A DNA stretch of 33,864 nt, from the NCBI GenBank assembly GCA_003153435.1, contig PLYR01000148.1, forward strand, positions 1-33,864, given 5' to 3'. The notes under the pieces were generated by a model, which had not been told where the DNA came from, did no database searches, and saw only the letters and a list, made by a program, of their open reading frames with translations. The stretch comes from Bacteroidota bacterium (lineage in GTDB: Bacteria; Bacteroidota; Bacteroidia; Palsa-965). The position numbers and the translations under genes are program-made. Numbering within the stretch: the first letter of the stretch is position 1; the number at the start of each line of letters is the position of its first letter. Positions 25,441 through 33,807 of this stretch are shown here, one piece after another.

Positions 25441-26936
25441 ACTTGTCGAGAAATGATTAAACGGAGATGATTCCTTTCCATCCGATAAACCAACAGGAGG
25501 AAAATTAAAAATAGTCCGTTCTTTAAGACCAGGCTCAGGAACAAGTTCCCGGTCTGGATATAATGTCCTAAGCTGTACAAAGTTAAGGATATAAACAGGT
25601 ATCCCAAAATCTTACTAACGTCATAGTTGATGTAGTATTTCCGTTGGCCAATGACATAAGAGATTACCATCATTGAGAAATAGCAGATCAGCGTTGCCCA
25701 GGCACTTCCCATATACCCACCGAAAAAACCGGTGCCTGGAATCCAGAGAAAATTCAGGATGAGTGTAACCACGGCACCATAAATGGCCAGGTAAGCCCCA
25801 AACCGGGTTTCTCCACTAAGCTTGTACCAGATGCTAAGGTTAAAGAAAATTCCTAAAAACAGATTAGCAAGGAGAAGAATAGGAACCACCCCAAGACCAA
25901 CACGGAAACGAGGGCCTACAAAATATTGGATCCATGAAAGATTCAACATGGTACCCAGAAAAATAATTGAGCATATTATGACGAAATACTTCATGACATC
26001 TGCATAAATTGTTCTTGAATCGGAAGCTTTCGCATGGGAAAAGAAAAAAGGTTCAGCAGCATAGCGGAATGTCTGAATGAATATGGTCATAATGATTGAT
26101 ATGCGGTAACAGGCCCCGTAGATTCCAACCTGAGACTCAGCAATATCTTTGGGCAATAAGTACTTCAGCATAATGCGGTCTCCGGTTTCATTAGTCATTC
26201 CGGCAAGCCCAGCAATCAGAAGGGGTAATGCATAAATCATCATCTTTTTCCACAAAGCAGGATCAAACTTCATTTTAACCCTGAAAATATCCGGACTAAG
26301 GAGGACTAGTGCCACCATGCTTGCAATAAGGTTTGAAAGGAATATATAACCAACCCCAATACTCGGATTGTATACCTGTACTGCGAACTCATGGAAGTGG
26401 GAGGCGGGATTCTCATAAGCTGGTTTACAGAAGGCAATAAAAAAGAGATTAAATCCAATATTGGCTCCAATATTAATGATCTTGATGGTCGCAAATCTGG
26501 CTGCTTTATTATTGAGGCGTAGTCTGGCAAAAGGTATTGAAGTGAATGCATCCAATGCAACGATTAACGCTATCCATGTAATGTATTCAGGATGAGAAGG
26601 ATGCTTCACGATTTCGGCGATTGACCTCGTAAAGAAAAATGCAGGCACTAGAAAAACGAGAGTGGAAACAAACAGGGAGATGAGAGCAGTGCTATATACC
26701 TTATCAGAATGCTCCTCTTTCCTGCTGAAATTGAACAAGGCAGTTTCCATTCCATAGGTAAGAATAATGACCAGAAACGATACGTAGGCATAGAATTCTG
26801 TGAAAACACCAATTTCGGAAGGAAGAAAAACACGGGTATATAGAGGGATAAGAAAGTAATTTAACAACCGGCCTACGATCGTACTCAATCCATAAACTGC
26901 TGTTTGCCCAGCTAGCTTCTTAAGTGGGTTTGCCAA
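25437..26936 (-). CDS. Oligosaccharide/polysaccharide flippase (MOP superfamily, Wzx-like)
   Basis: 499 aa, 12-14 membrane helices, typical of Polysacc_synt proteins. The opening [20 protein letters not shown] then [18 protein letters not shown] is the common N-terminal signature, and [20 protein letters not shown] is the mid-protein repeat of the first bundle. It probably flips a lipid-linked sugar chain across the inner membrane. Relatives also include MurJ-like lipid II flippases, but the sequence looks more like the Wzx group. First gene of the envelope operon. The 155 bp upstream is shared with a divergent lipoprotein gene and has no perfect -7 box on this strand. Confidence 0.88.
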   Translation of the reverse strand: MANPLKKLAGQTAVYGLSTIVGRLLNYFLIPLYTRVFLPSEIGVFTEFYAYVSFLVIILTYGMETALFNFSRKEEHSDKVYSTALISLFVSTLVFLVPAFFFTRSIAEIVKHPSHPEYITWIALIVALDAFTSIPFARLRLNNKAARFATIKIINIGANIGFNLFFIAFCKPAYENPASHFHEFAVQVYNPSIGVGYIFLSNLIASMVALVLLSPDIFRVKMKFDPALWKKMMIYALPLLIAGLAGMTNETGDRIMLKYLLPKDIAESQVGIYGACYRISIIMTIFIQTFRYAAEPFFFSHAKASDSRTIYADVMKYFVIICSIIFLGTMLNLSWIQYFVGPRFRVGLGVVPILLLANLFLGIFFNLSIWYKLSGETRFGAYLAIYGAVVTLILNFLWIPGTGFFGGYMGSAWATLICYFSMMVISYVIGQRKYYINYDVSKILGYLFISLTLYSLGHYIQTGNLFLSLVLKNGLFLIFLLLVYRMERNHLRLIISRQV

Positions 26937-27034
26937 TTGATAAATAATCTATAATAAGCTGCTAAGGTACAAAGAAAAAAACCTGTATCAGTCAGCAGCA
27001 CTGGCACTTATGGAGAATATAATGTGAATAACTT

Positions 27035-27062
27035 GCATGAAGTGAAAATTGTTTTACTTTTA
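27035..27062 (+). promoter_or_regulatory. Candidate promoter for the orphan lipoprotein
   Basis: TTG at 27033-27035 and TACTTTTA at 27055-27062 are 19 bp apart, the usual Bacteroidota -33/-7 spacing. The -7 has one mismatch to TAnnTTTG. The -7 box ends 29 bp before the ATG at 27092. Confidence 0.35.
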
Positions 27063-27091
27063 ACCACTCTAAACACCCCAAAAAACAAAAC

Positions 27092-27583
27092 ATGAAAACA
27101 TTGAAAAGAATACTGCCATTGCTTGCGATCGCAATCCTGTTTATGGGTTGTCCTTATAGCTCAGATGTCGCGATTGATGAAAAACCAGTGGTAAAGGTAA
27201 TTCCTGCCCTCCTTGGAAAGTGGGAGCAACGCTCTTCAAAGGACTATAATTATATGGTCAGCAAAACGGATGAGTTCAACTATAAAATCGAAAAAATTAC
27301 TGTTGCGGACGGAAAGAAGGAAGTATATAATGGATTTCTTTCGGATGTTGGAGGTGAAAAATTCTTCAATATATCTGAAGAAAGCGCTAACCCAAAGGTT
27401 TATTACCTCTATAAATTGGACATGAGCGGAGGAGATAATCTTATCTCAATGCTCTCGATGACTCCGAATGTCAAGGAGAAATTTACCTCATCGTCAGATC
27501 TCAAAAAATTTATCGATAAGAATAAGTCGCTAAGCTTTTTCTTTGAAAAGGACGAGGACAGTTATATTAAGACTGGAAAATAG
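27092..27583 (+). CDS. Lipoprotein of unknown function
   Basis: 163 aa. The lipobox is perfect (LFMGC, Cys20) after hydrophobic residues 8-18. The rest has a lipocalin-like opening, LLGKWEQRSSKDYNYMVSKT (residues 41-60), and the beta-strand pattern that often follows it: FNYKIEKITV, VYNGFLSDVGGEKFFNIS, VYYLYKLDM. Then come a helix near FTSSSDLKKFIDKNK and an end strand. A small lipid-anchored beta-barrel is therefore likely (inference). I do not recognise a named family. It stands alone between the divergent flippase operon and the convergent enoyl-CoA hydratase gene. Confidence 0.75.
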   Translation: MKTLKRILPLLAIAILFMGCPYSSDVAIDEKPVVKVIPALLGKWEQRSSKDYNYMVSKTDEFNYKIEKITVADGKKEVYNGFLSDVGGEKFFNISEESANPKVYYLYKLDMSGGDNLISMLSMTPNVKEKFTSSSDLKKFIDKNKSLSFFFEKDEDSYIKTGK

Positions 27584-27626
27584 ATTCAGTTTAGGCTAAA
27601 AGCGGTGATCAATTAATCTATTCAAC

Positions 27627-28421
27627 TTAGTGCTTTAACTTTTTACCGGAAAAAGAAGGTTTTCTCTTTTGCAGAAAAGCAGAGGTTCCTTCCTTATAAT
27701 CCTCTGTTCCGAAACACTTCCCAAATTCATCCAATTCGGTATCAAAACCAATAGTACCGGAAGCATAATAGGAGTTTACAGAACGAATAACCCCTGCTAT
27801 GGCTAGCGGAGATTTGGTCATGATTTTGTCCATGATTTCTATGCATTTTGGGATCAGGTTCTCAATAGTGGTGAGGTGGTTGATAAGTCCTAATTCTAGA
27901 GCTTCCTGAGCGTTGATCATATCTGCAGTCATCAACAATTCCAGGGCTTTAGATTTGCCGATATAGCGAACCAGTCTTTGGGTGCCTCCATAACCTGGAA
28001 TGAGCCCAAGGTTTACTTCAGGCTGCCCGAATCTGGCATTATCCGAAGCAACGCGAAGATGACAGGCCATGGCAAGCTCGCACCCCCCGCCAAGGGCAAA
28101 TCCATTTACTGCTGCAATAACCGGTTTGGTGGATTGTTCTATACGATCAAAAATAGACTGACCTGCGTGTGCCATTTTCTTCCCTTCTTCCGGACTAAGA
28201 CCAAGAAATTCGCTTATATCTGCCCCGGCAACAAATGCCTTCGTCCCTGAACCGGTAAGGATGAGGCCTTTAACAGAAGCGTCATCCAGAGCCTCCTTAA
28301 GGGCTTCTCCGATTTCTTGGACTGTCAAACGGGTTAAGGCGTTAAGCTTGTCGGGCCTGTTAATAGTAATGATACAGATGTTGTTGTGAATAGAATAGAG
28401 AAGGTTCTCGAACTTTTTCAT
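27627..28421 (-). CDS. Enoyl-CoA hydratase/isomerase family protein
   Basis: 264 aa crotonase fold. INRPDKLNALT (near residue 20), GTKAFVAGADISEF (first oxyanion region), and GFALGGGCELAMACHLRVAS with the Glu of GGCELA. Then FGQPEVNLGLIPGYGGTQRL with the second catalytic Glu in QPE, so both acidic residues of hydratases are kept. It adds water to trans-2-enoyl-CoA in fatty acid breakdown or butyrate-type pathways. ATG 28421 is used because MKKFENLLYS opens the family; 14 extra codons upstream look non-coding. It follows purN by 22 bp. Confidence 0.92.
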   Translation of the reverse strand: MKKFENLLYSIHNNICIITINRPDKLNALTRLTVQEIGEALKEALDDASVKGLILTGSGTKAFVAGADISEFLGLSPEEGKKMAHAGQSIFDRIEQSTKPVIAAVNGFALGGGCELAMACHLRVASDNARFGQPEVNLGLIPGYGGTQRLVRYIGKSKALELLMTADMINAQEALELGLINHLTTIENLIPKCIEIMDKIMTKSPLAIAGVIRSVNSYYASGTIGFDTELDEFGKCFGTEDYKEGTSAFLQKRKPSFSGKKLKH

Positions 28422-28443
28422 ATTAATGTGCTTTAAGGGATTA

Positions 28444-29007
28444 TTATATAACAAGAGATTCAACCAGAGGAGGAAAATACTGATGTTCCAGAGATCTGAT
28501 TTTGAGAGCTAGACTATTCGGGGTTTCCCCAGGCTCCAGGCTAAATTTTTTCTGGAGCAGAATCCGTCCGTCATCGTACCGAGAATTGACATAATGAATC
28601 GTAATACCACTTTCTTTCTCCCCTGCCTTCACAACTGCTTCATGTACATGCATTCCGAACATCCCTTTGCCCCCATACAAGGGCAGGAGTGCCGGGTGAA
28701 TATTGACAATCTTATCCGGAAACGCCTTTACCATGCACTCAGGAATAAGCCATAAAAATCCAGCAAGGACAATAAACTCTATTTTTTTTTCGTGAAGCTT
28801 CTGTGTCAATCCAGACGGGTTGTTAAAACTTTCCCTATCGCATACCAGTACCTCAACTCCAAGCCCTTTAGCCAGTTCCACAATTCCAGCATCCCTGCGG
28901 TTGGTAACCACCAGCGCTACTTCAGCTGTCTTTCGCTCCTTAAAATAACGAATCAGATTTTCCGCGTTGGAACCTGCTCCGGAAGCAAAAACACAAAGTT
29001 TCTTCAT
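28444..29007 (-). CDS. purN: Phosphoribosylglycinamide formyltransferase
   Basis: 187 aa GART. ASGAGSNAENL (residues 8-18) binds the phosphate. NIHPALLP gives catalytic N102 and H104, and YDDGRIL (144-150) gives the catalytic Asp. It transfers a formyl group from 10-formyl-THF to GAR in purine synthesis. The start MKKLCVFASG at 29007 is typical of the family. A perfect -7 box ends only 4 bp upstream, so the transcript may have almost no leader. It diverges from acpP, a common Bacteroidota layout. Confidence 0.94.
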   Translation of the reverse strand: MKKLCVFASGAGSNAENLIRYFKERKTAEVALVVTNRRDAGIVELAKGLGVEVLVCDRESFNNPSGLTQKLHEKKIEFIVLAGFLWLIPECMVKAFPDKIVNIHPALLPLYGGKGMFGMHVHEAVVKAGEKESGITIHYVNSRYDDGRILLQKKFSLEPGETPNSLALKIRSLEHQYFPPLVESLVI

Positions 29008-29011
29008 GGCG

Positions 29012-29042
29012 CAAAAATAGTTTTTATATTCGTGGCCGGAAA
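29012..29042 (-). promoter_or_regulatory. purN promoter
   Basis: The minus strand reads TATTTTTG (29012-29019), a perfect TAnnTTTG, with TTTC 19 bp further upstream as a 3-of-4 match to the -33 TTTG. The -7 box ends 4 bp from the purN start codon, so transcription should begin at or very near the A of the ATG. Confidence 0.6.
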
Positions 29043-29172
29043 GGAATAAAAATGAAGGGTTTGATGTTGCTGGCAATTTTACGTACCTTCGCCCTCCTTC
29101 ATTCTTCTACTCCAAATAACCGGTTGAATACAAAGGGATAATAACAGACTAATAAGCTAAAAACGTTAAATT

Positions 29173-29202
29173 TTTGCCATTTCTACAATAAATATATCTT
29201 TG
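29173..29202 (+). promoter_or_regulatory. acpP promoter (full -33/-7 match)
   Basis: TTTG (29173-29176) and TATCTTTG (29195-29202) are separated by 18 bp. Both elements match the Bacteroidota primary sigma consensus exactly. The -7 box ends 32 bp before the acpP ATG, giving a leader of about 27 nt. It is the best promoter in the window and probably drives acpP-fabF-rnc. Confidence 0.8.
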
Positions 29203-29234
29203 CACCAAATTTATATAACTAAAACCAAAATAAA

Positions 29235-29471
29235 ATGTCAGACATCGCAGCAAAAGTTAAGTCAATTATTGTTGACAAACTTGGAGTTGATGAAAAAGAA
29301 GTAACTCCTCAAGCCAGCTTCACCAATGATTTAGGAGCTGATTCTTTGGATACCGTAGAGTTGATCATGGAATTCGAAAAGGAGTTCAACATTGCAATTC
29401 CTGACGATCAGGCTGAGAAGATCAACACTGTTGGAGAAGCGATCACTTATATCGAAGCAAACGCTAAGTAA
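29235..29471 (+). CDS. acpP: Acyl carrier protein
   Basis: 78 aa, acidic. The phosphopantetheine attachment Ser is S37 in GADSLD, followed by [19 protein letters not shown], the classic ACP helix II. Holo-ACP carries growing chains in type II fatty acid synthesis. First gene of the acpP-fabF-rnc run, with fabF 17 bp downstream. Confidence 0.97.
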   Translation: MSDIAAKVKSIIVDKLGVDEKEVTPQASFTNDLGADSLDTVELIMEFEKEFNIAIPDDQAEKINTVGEAITYIEANAK

Positions 29472-29488
29472 TTTAATAGACGGTAATT

Positions 29489-30742
29489 ATGCAATTCAAA
29501 CGGGTAGTAGTTACCGGTCTTGGAGCAATAACACCACTCGGTAATTCAGTAACAGATTACTGGAATAACCTTGTAGGAGGTGTAAGCGGGGCGGCACCAA
29601 TTACCCGTTTCGATGCTTCCAAATTTAAAACCCGTTTTGCCTGTGAAGTAAAAGATTTCAATCCGGAAGATTATTTCGACCGGAAACAAGCACGCCAGCT
29701 TGACCCCTTCTGCCATTATGGTATTGTAGCCTCCATGCAAGCAGTTCAGGATGCAGGAATCAACAAAGAAAACGTAAATCCCGACAGAGTGGGCGTTATC
29801 TGGGGATCAGGAATTGGTGGCTTAAAGACGTTTCAGGATGAAGTCCTGAATTTCGGAAAAGGGGATGGTACTCCTCGGTTCAATCCGTTCTTTATTCCTA
29901 AAATGATAGCGGACATCTGCTCTGGGCATATTTCTATTATGTTCGGATTTCGGGGACCCAACTATACAACCGTTTCAGCCTGCGCTTCTTCTACCAATGC
30001 ACTCATCGACTCGCTAAATTATATACGCTTGGGAAAGGCCGATGTTATTGTTTCCGGTGGTTCAGAAGCAGCGGTGAATGAATCTGGTATTGGTGGTTTC
30101 AACGCAATGCACGCCTTATCCACAAGAAACGAATCACCTCAGAATGCCTCTCGTCCATTCGATCTTGACAGAGATGGTTTTGTTTTAGGTGAAGGAGGAT
30201 GTTGTATTATCTTAGAAGAGTTAGAACATGCCAAGAAAAGAGGCGCTAAGATTTATGCCGAGCTTGTAGGAGGAGGAATGAGCGCTGATGCTAATCATAT
30301 TACCGCTCCTCATCCTGAAGGACTGGGTGCACGCAATGTGATGCGTCTATCCCTGGAAGATGCTGGTATGACAACCGCGGACATAGACTATATAAATGTA
30401 CACGGTACATCTACTCCACTTGGAGATGTTGCAGAGACAAAAGCCATTTTGGGCGTCTTCGGAGAAGATGCTTACAGACTGAATATCAGCTCTTCCAAAT
30501 CAATGACCGGGCATTTGCTCGGAGCAGCCGGCGCCATTGAAGCTACGGCATGCATCCTGGCTATCCAGAATGATCTGGTACCACCCACAATAAACCATTT
30601 TACAGATGACCCCGCACTGGATCCAAAGTTGAATTTCACATTTGGGAAAGCGCAGAAAAGGGTTGTCAGAGCCGCTCTCAGCAATACCTTCGGCTTCGGA
30701 GGACATAACGCTTCCGTCATCTTCAAAAAATTCGTTGATTAA
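29489..30742 (+). CDS. fabF: 3-oxoacyl-ACP synthase II
   Basis: 417 aa, full KAS II length. The catalytic triad is C165 in TVSACASS, H305 in NVHGTSTPLGD and H342 in GHLLGAAGAIE. It condenses malonyl-ACP with acyl-ACP to lengthen the chain; KAS II enzymes favour the longer and unsaturated acyl-ACPs. It lies 17 bp after acpP and 11 bp before rnc. Confidence 0.97.
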   Translation: MQFKRVVVTGLGAITPLGNSVTDYWNNLVGGVSGAAPITRFDASKFKTRFACEVKDFNPEDYFDRKQARQLDPFCHYGIVASMQAVQDAGINKENVNPDRVGVIWGSGIGGLKTFQDEVLNFGKGDGTPRFNPFFIPKMIADICSGHISIMFGFRGPNYTTVSACASSTNALIDSLNYIRLGKADVIVSGGSEAAVNESGIGGFNAMHALSTRNESPQNASRPFDLDRDGFVLGEGGCCIILEELEHAKKRGAKIYAELVGGGMSADANHITAPHPEGLGARNVMRLSLEDAGMTTADIDYINVHGTSTPLGDVAETKAILGVFGEDAYRLNISSSKSMTGHLLGAAGAIEATACILAIQNDLVPPTINHFTDDPALDPKLNFTFGKAQKRVVRAALSNTFGFGGHNASVIFKKFVD

Positions 30743-30753
30743 CAGATAGCTCC

Positions 30754-31467
30754 TTGCTCAACCGCCTCCGAGTCCGTTTCTCTAAAGACAGGAAATTCGG
30801 CGAATCGCTTAGAAACATCCTGGGATTTTATCCTCGGAATGTTGCGCTATACCGTAAAGCTTTTACACACAGTTCAGCAGCACTTGAAATTAAAGAAGGA
30901 GTAAAAGACAGCTATGAGCGACTCGAGTTTCTTGGAGATGCCGTGTTAGGTACAGTGATTGCAGATTACCTCTTCAAGAAGTTCCCCTATAAAGATGAAG
31001 GCTTTCTGACCAAGATGAGGTCAAAGATTGTAAGTCGTGTCCAACTGAATAAACTGTCTGTCCGCTTCGGATTACAAAAATTTATTGAAGCAGACTTTGG
31101 TTTTTCCAAAAACAACCATTCGGTGAACGGAGATGTATTTGAAGCCCTCATAGGAGCAATATATCTGGATAAAGGCTATGACTTTACACGACGATTTATT
31201 CAAGATAAAGTTATTCAGGATCATCTCGATATAGAAGAAATAGAACAAACAGAAACAGATTTTAAAAGTAAATTTATAGAGTGGGCTCAGAAAGAAAAGA
31301 AAGTGTTTTCCTTTGTTGTTGTGGATGAAATAATGAATGGCAGTGAGAGACAGTATATCATTGAAGCCAGGATCGACCAGCAAGTCCTTGGTAAGGGTCA
31401 GAGCATATCTAAGAAAAAGGCTGAGCAGATTGCTTCCGAACAAGCTCTAGCGCGATTGGGAAGCTGA
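30754..31467 (+). CDS. rnc: Ribonuclease III
   Basis: 237 aa. The catalytic domain carries the signature ERLEFLGDA (55-63) and the second acidic site GDVFEALIGAIYLDKG. A double-stranded RNA-binding domain covers about 168-237, ending KKAEQIASEQALARLG. It cuts dsRNA, including rRNA precursors. The start codon is TTG at 30754: no ATG or GTG lies in a suitable place, and LRVRFSKDRKFGESLRNILG matches the family's N-terminal extension in this phylum. The gap to fabF is 11 bp, so translation may be coupled. Confidence 0.93.
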   Translation: MLNRLRVRFSKDRKFGESLRNILGFYPRNVALYRKAFTHSSAALEIKEGVKDSYERLEFLGDAVLGTVIADYLFKKFPYKDEGFLTKMRSKIVSRVQLNKLSVRFGLQKFIEADFGFSKNNHSVNGDVFEALIGAIYLDKGYDFTRRFIQDKVIQDHLDIEEIEQTETDFKSKFIEWAQKEKKVFSFVVVDEIMNGSERQYIIEARIDQQVLGKGQSISKKKAEQIASEQALARLGS

Positions 31468-31534
31468 TGCAGGGAACCTCATAAGTAGTGAATGAATTTG
31501 GTAATTCAGACCTGCGATATTTCCACAGACTGTT

Positions 31535-31542
31535 TATCTTTG
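31535..31542 (+). promoter_or_regulatory. -7 box for the IPExxxVDY gene
   Basis: TATCTTTG is a perfect TAnnTTTG and the same 8-mer as the acpP -7 box. It ends 10 bp before the ATG, so the leader would be about 5 nt. A -33 TTTG exists at 31497-31500 but is 34 bp away, too far, so the promoter would need another -33 contact. Confidence 0.5.
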
Positions 31543-31552
31543 TTTACTGAAA

Positions 31553-31981
31553 ATGCAGGCCTTGAGTAAATTCACACTGGATGTTAAGTATGATTTTGAA
31601 TTTATCCTCCTGGGAATCTCCTGTCATGAAAAAGATTATCGCATTTCCTGGGCCTTACGTGAAAAACTGGAAATAGATCTCTGTAGGGGCGAAGACCTGA
31701 ATATTTCGTCAAAAAAAGCAGGAGAAGCTGGATCTTATGCAGTCTTTGAATGCCTAAATGAGGATAATGATTCTGCTATCTTCCTCGTTTCTAACCGTTG
31801 CGATTCCTCTTTTCTGATTCCGGAACAGCGATCCTGTGATTACTTTCTGGTGGCCAGGGGAGGTTATGATGAGGAAAACAAGGAAGAGATGCTTCAGAAA
31901 ATCAGGGAAATCCCGTTTGTACTCACGGCCTTTTCCATCGACCCTTCTTCACTCCGTTCTAGACAAAATCTTATCTTTTGA
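31553..31981 (+). CDS. IPExxxVDY family protein
   Basis: 142 aa, cytoplasmic (no signal or membrane helix). It carries the family's name motif as IPEQRSCDY at residues 89-97, with Cys in place of the usual Val. The N-terminal half is FTLDVKYDFEFILLGISCHEKDYRISWAL, typical of this small Bacteroidota family. No function is established as far as I know. It sits between rnc and pyk with 85 bp of space after rnc and its own -7 box. The two-domain look (mixed alpha/beta) gives no catalytic motif I can name. Confidence 0.85.
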   Translation: MQALSKFTLDVKYDFEFILLGISCHEKDYRISWALREKLEIDLCRGEDLNISSKKAGEAGSYAVFECLNEDNDSAIFLVSNRCDSSFLIPEQRSCDYFLVARGGYDEENKEEMLQKIREIPFVLTAFSIDPSSLRSRQNLIF

Positions 31982-32042
31982 TTAGTATTTCGGACACTGT
32001 GTTTCCGATCTTTTTTAATTCGTAAATTCGTATCCATTCAAG

Positions 32043-33467
32043 ATGAAAACGAACAAAACAAAAATAGTTGCAACCATGGGCCCGGCAACTGCGTCCTATG
32101 ACGTACTGCGCGACATGGTTAAAGCCGGTGTCTCTATTTGCCGCCTGAATTTTTCTCACGGGGATTATGATGCTGTTACCCGTACGATTGAAAACGTAAA
32201 GAGAATAAATAAAGAGCTTGGTGGAAATGTCGGACTCCTTGCGGATCTCCAGGGACCTAAACTCAGAATTGGCATAGTGAAAGATAATCAGGCAGAATTG
32301 GTTGCTGGGGAGGAAATAATGATCACCACCATTGAATGTGAAGGAACAAAGGAAAGGATTTACATCACCTACCCCCAGTTTCCGAAAGATGTGGCGGTGG
32401 GTGACAAAGTCCTGATTGATGATGGAAAAATCATGCTCCAGGTTTTGGACACAAACAAAAAAGATGAAGTTAGGGCAACAATAATCTACGGAGGAACACT
32501 CTCTTCCAAGAAAGGAGTAAACCTCCCGAACACGCGTATTTCATTGCCCTGTCTTACACCAAAGGATAAAAAGGATCTTGATTTTGCGTTGGAACAAAAT
32601 GTAGACTGGGTAGCTTTGTCTTTTGTTCGCTCCGTTACTGATATTGTTGAATTGAAAGAAATCATCAGAAAAAAAGGGGGAAAGGCAAGGGTAATCGCCA
32701 AAATTGAAAAACCTGAGGCTATTCTGGAAATTGACAATATTATTGACATGACAGATGGGATCATGGTAGCCCGGGGTGATCTTGGAGTAGAGTTGCCATT
32801 TGAACAGGTACCTATGATTCAGAAGATGCTGGTAAACAAATGTATCGCAGCCTCTAAACCGATTATCATTGCTACCCAGATGATGGAAAGCATGATCACC
32901 AACTTTGCGCCCACAAGGGCTGAAGTAAATGATGTTGCCAATGCAGTCATGGATGGGGCAGATGCTGTTATGCTTAGTGGGGAAACCTCTGTTGGAAAAT
33001 ATCCGGTAAAGGTTATTGAAGCTATGCAGAGGATCATCACTCGCGTAGAAGAAGAAGAAAGGATCTATTATAGAGAACATGCACCTGTTCTTAAAACGCA
33101 GACTTTTGTATCGGATTCAATCTGTTTCACTGCTTGTGTTATGGCACATCAAGCCAATGTGAGTGCCATTATTTCAATGACCAATTCGGGTTACACAGCC
33201 TTCAAACTTTCAAGTCACCGGCCTAAAGCAGATATCTATATTTTTACAGATAATCACACTTTGCTTACCTCGCTGAGTCTGGTTTGGGGAGTAAAAGGCT
33301 TCTTCTATGATCGGTATGAAAGCACCGATCAAACCATTATCGATCTGAGTCAGTTTCTTAAACAAGGAGGATTTGTGAAAACAGATGATATGGTTATTAA
33401 CATTGCCAGTATGCCTATGAAGGAAAGAGGCCGCACTAATATGCTTAAATTATCTGTTATACACTAA
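32043..33467 (+). CDS. pyk: Pyruvate kinase
   Basis: 474 aa. N-terminal TKIVATMGPAT and SICRLNFSHGDY open the barrel. The signature IAKIEKPEAILE (218-229) holds catalytic K220, and GDLGVELPFE (245-254) binds metal and substrate. A C-terminal allosteric-type domain follows (about 350-474). It makes ATP and pyruvate from PEP and ADP in glycolysis. It lies 61 bp after the IPExxxVDY gene, with no perfect -7 box in the gap, so it may be read from the promoter before that gene. Confidence 0.96.
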   Translation: MKTNKTKIVATMGPATASYDVLRDMVKAGVSICRLNFSHGDYDAVTRTIENVKRINKELGGNVGLLADLQGPKLRIGIVKDNQAELVAGEEIMITTIECEGTKERIYITYPQFPKDVAVGDKVLIDDGKIMLQVLDTNKKDEVRATIIYGGTLSSKKGVNLPNTRISLPCLTPKDKKDLDFALEQNVDWVALSFVRSVTDIVELKEIIRKKGGKARVIAKIEKPEAILEIDNIIDMTDGIMVARGDLGVELPFEQVPMIQKMLVNKCIAASKPIIIATQMMESMITNFAPTRAEVNDVANAVMDGADAVMLSGETSVGKYPVKVIEAMQRIITRVEEEERIYYREHAPVLKTQTFVSDSICFTACVMAHQANVSAIISMTNSGYTAFKLSSHRPKADIYIFTDNHTLLTSLSLVWGVKGFFYDRYESTDQTIIDLSQFLKQGGFVKTDDMVINIASMPMKERGRTNMLKLSVIH

Positions 33468-33469
33468 CT

Positions 33470-33799
33470 ATGGAAAAAACAAATATCACCACTGCATTCA
33501 TTCTCGATGGATACCGAATCACGAAAAATCTGGGTGTAATACGTGGGGTCACCGTGAGGTCCCGGAGTGTTTTCGGCAATATTGGGGCAAGTTTTCAGAC
33601 CCTTTTTGGAGGGAATATCACTATCTATACCCAATTATGTGAACGTGCCCGGGAAGAAGCATTTCAACTCATGTGTGCTGAAGCGACAAGGCAGGGAGCC
33701 AACGCTATTATAGGCATGCGGTATGATGCGAATGAGGTGATGGCAGGGGTAACAGAAGTGCTTGCTTATGGAACCGGAGTTGTTGTCGAAAAGATTTAA
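33470..33799 (+). CDS. YbjQ-family (UPF0145) protein
   Basis: 109 aa, full length for the family. GYRITKNLGVIRGVTVRSRS near the start, then CERAREEAFQLMCAEATRQGANAIIGMRYD is the conserved helix-strand core, and TEVLAYGTGVVVEK the last strand. YbjQ proteins assemble as pentamers and have been called heavy-metal-binding by annotation, but no function is settled. It starts 2 bp after the pyk stop, so it is co-transcribed and probably co-translated with pyk. Confidence 0.9.
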   Translation: MEKTNITTAFILDGYRITKNLGVIRGVTVRSRSVFGNIGASFQTLFGGNITIYTQLCERAREEAFQLMCAEATRQGANAIIGMRYDANEVMAGVTEVLAYGTGVVVEKI

Positions 33800-33807
33800 T
33801 AAAGAGC

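Noticed and set aside
32541-33080. 179-aa open frame antisense to pyk
   Set aside because: Low-complexity Phe/Ile/His-rich product; pyk motifs fill the plus strand here.
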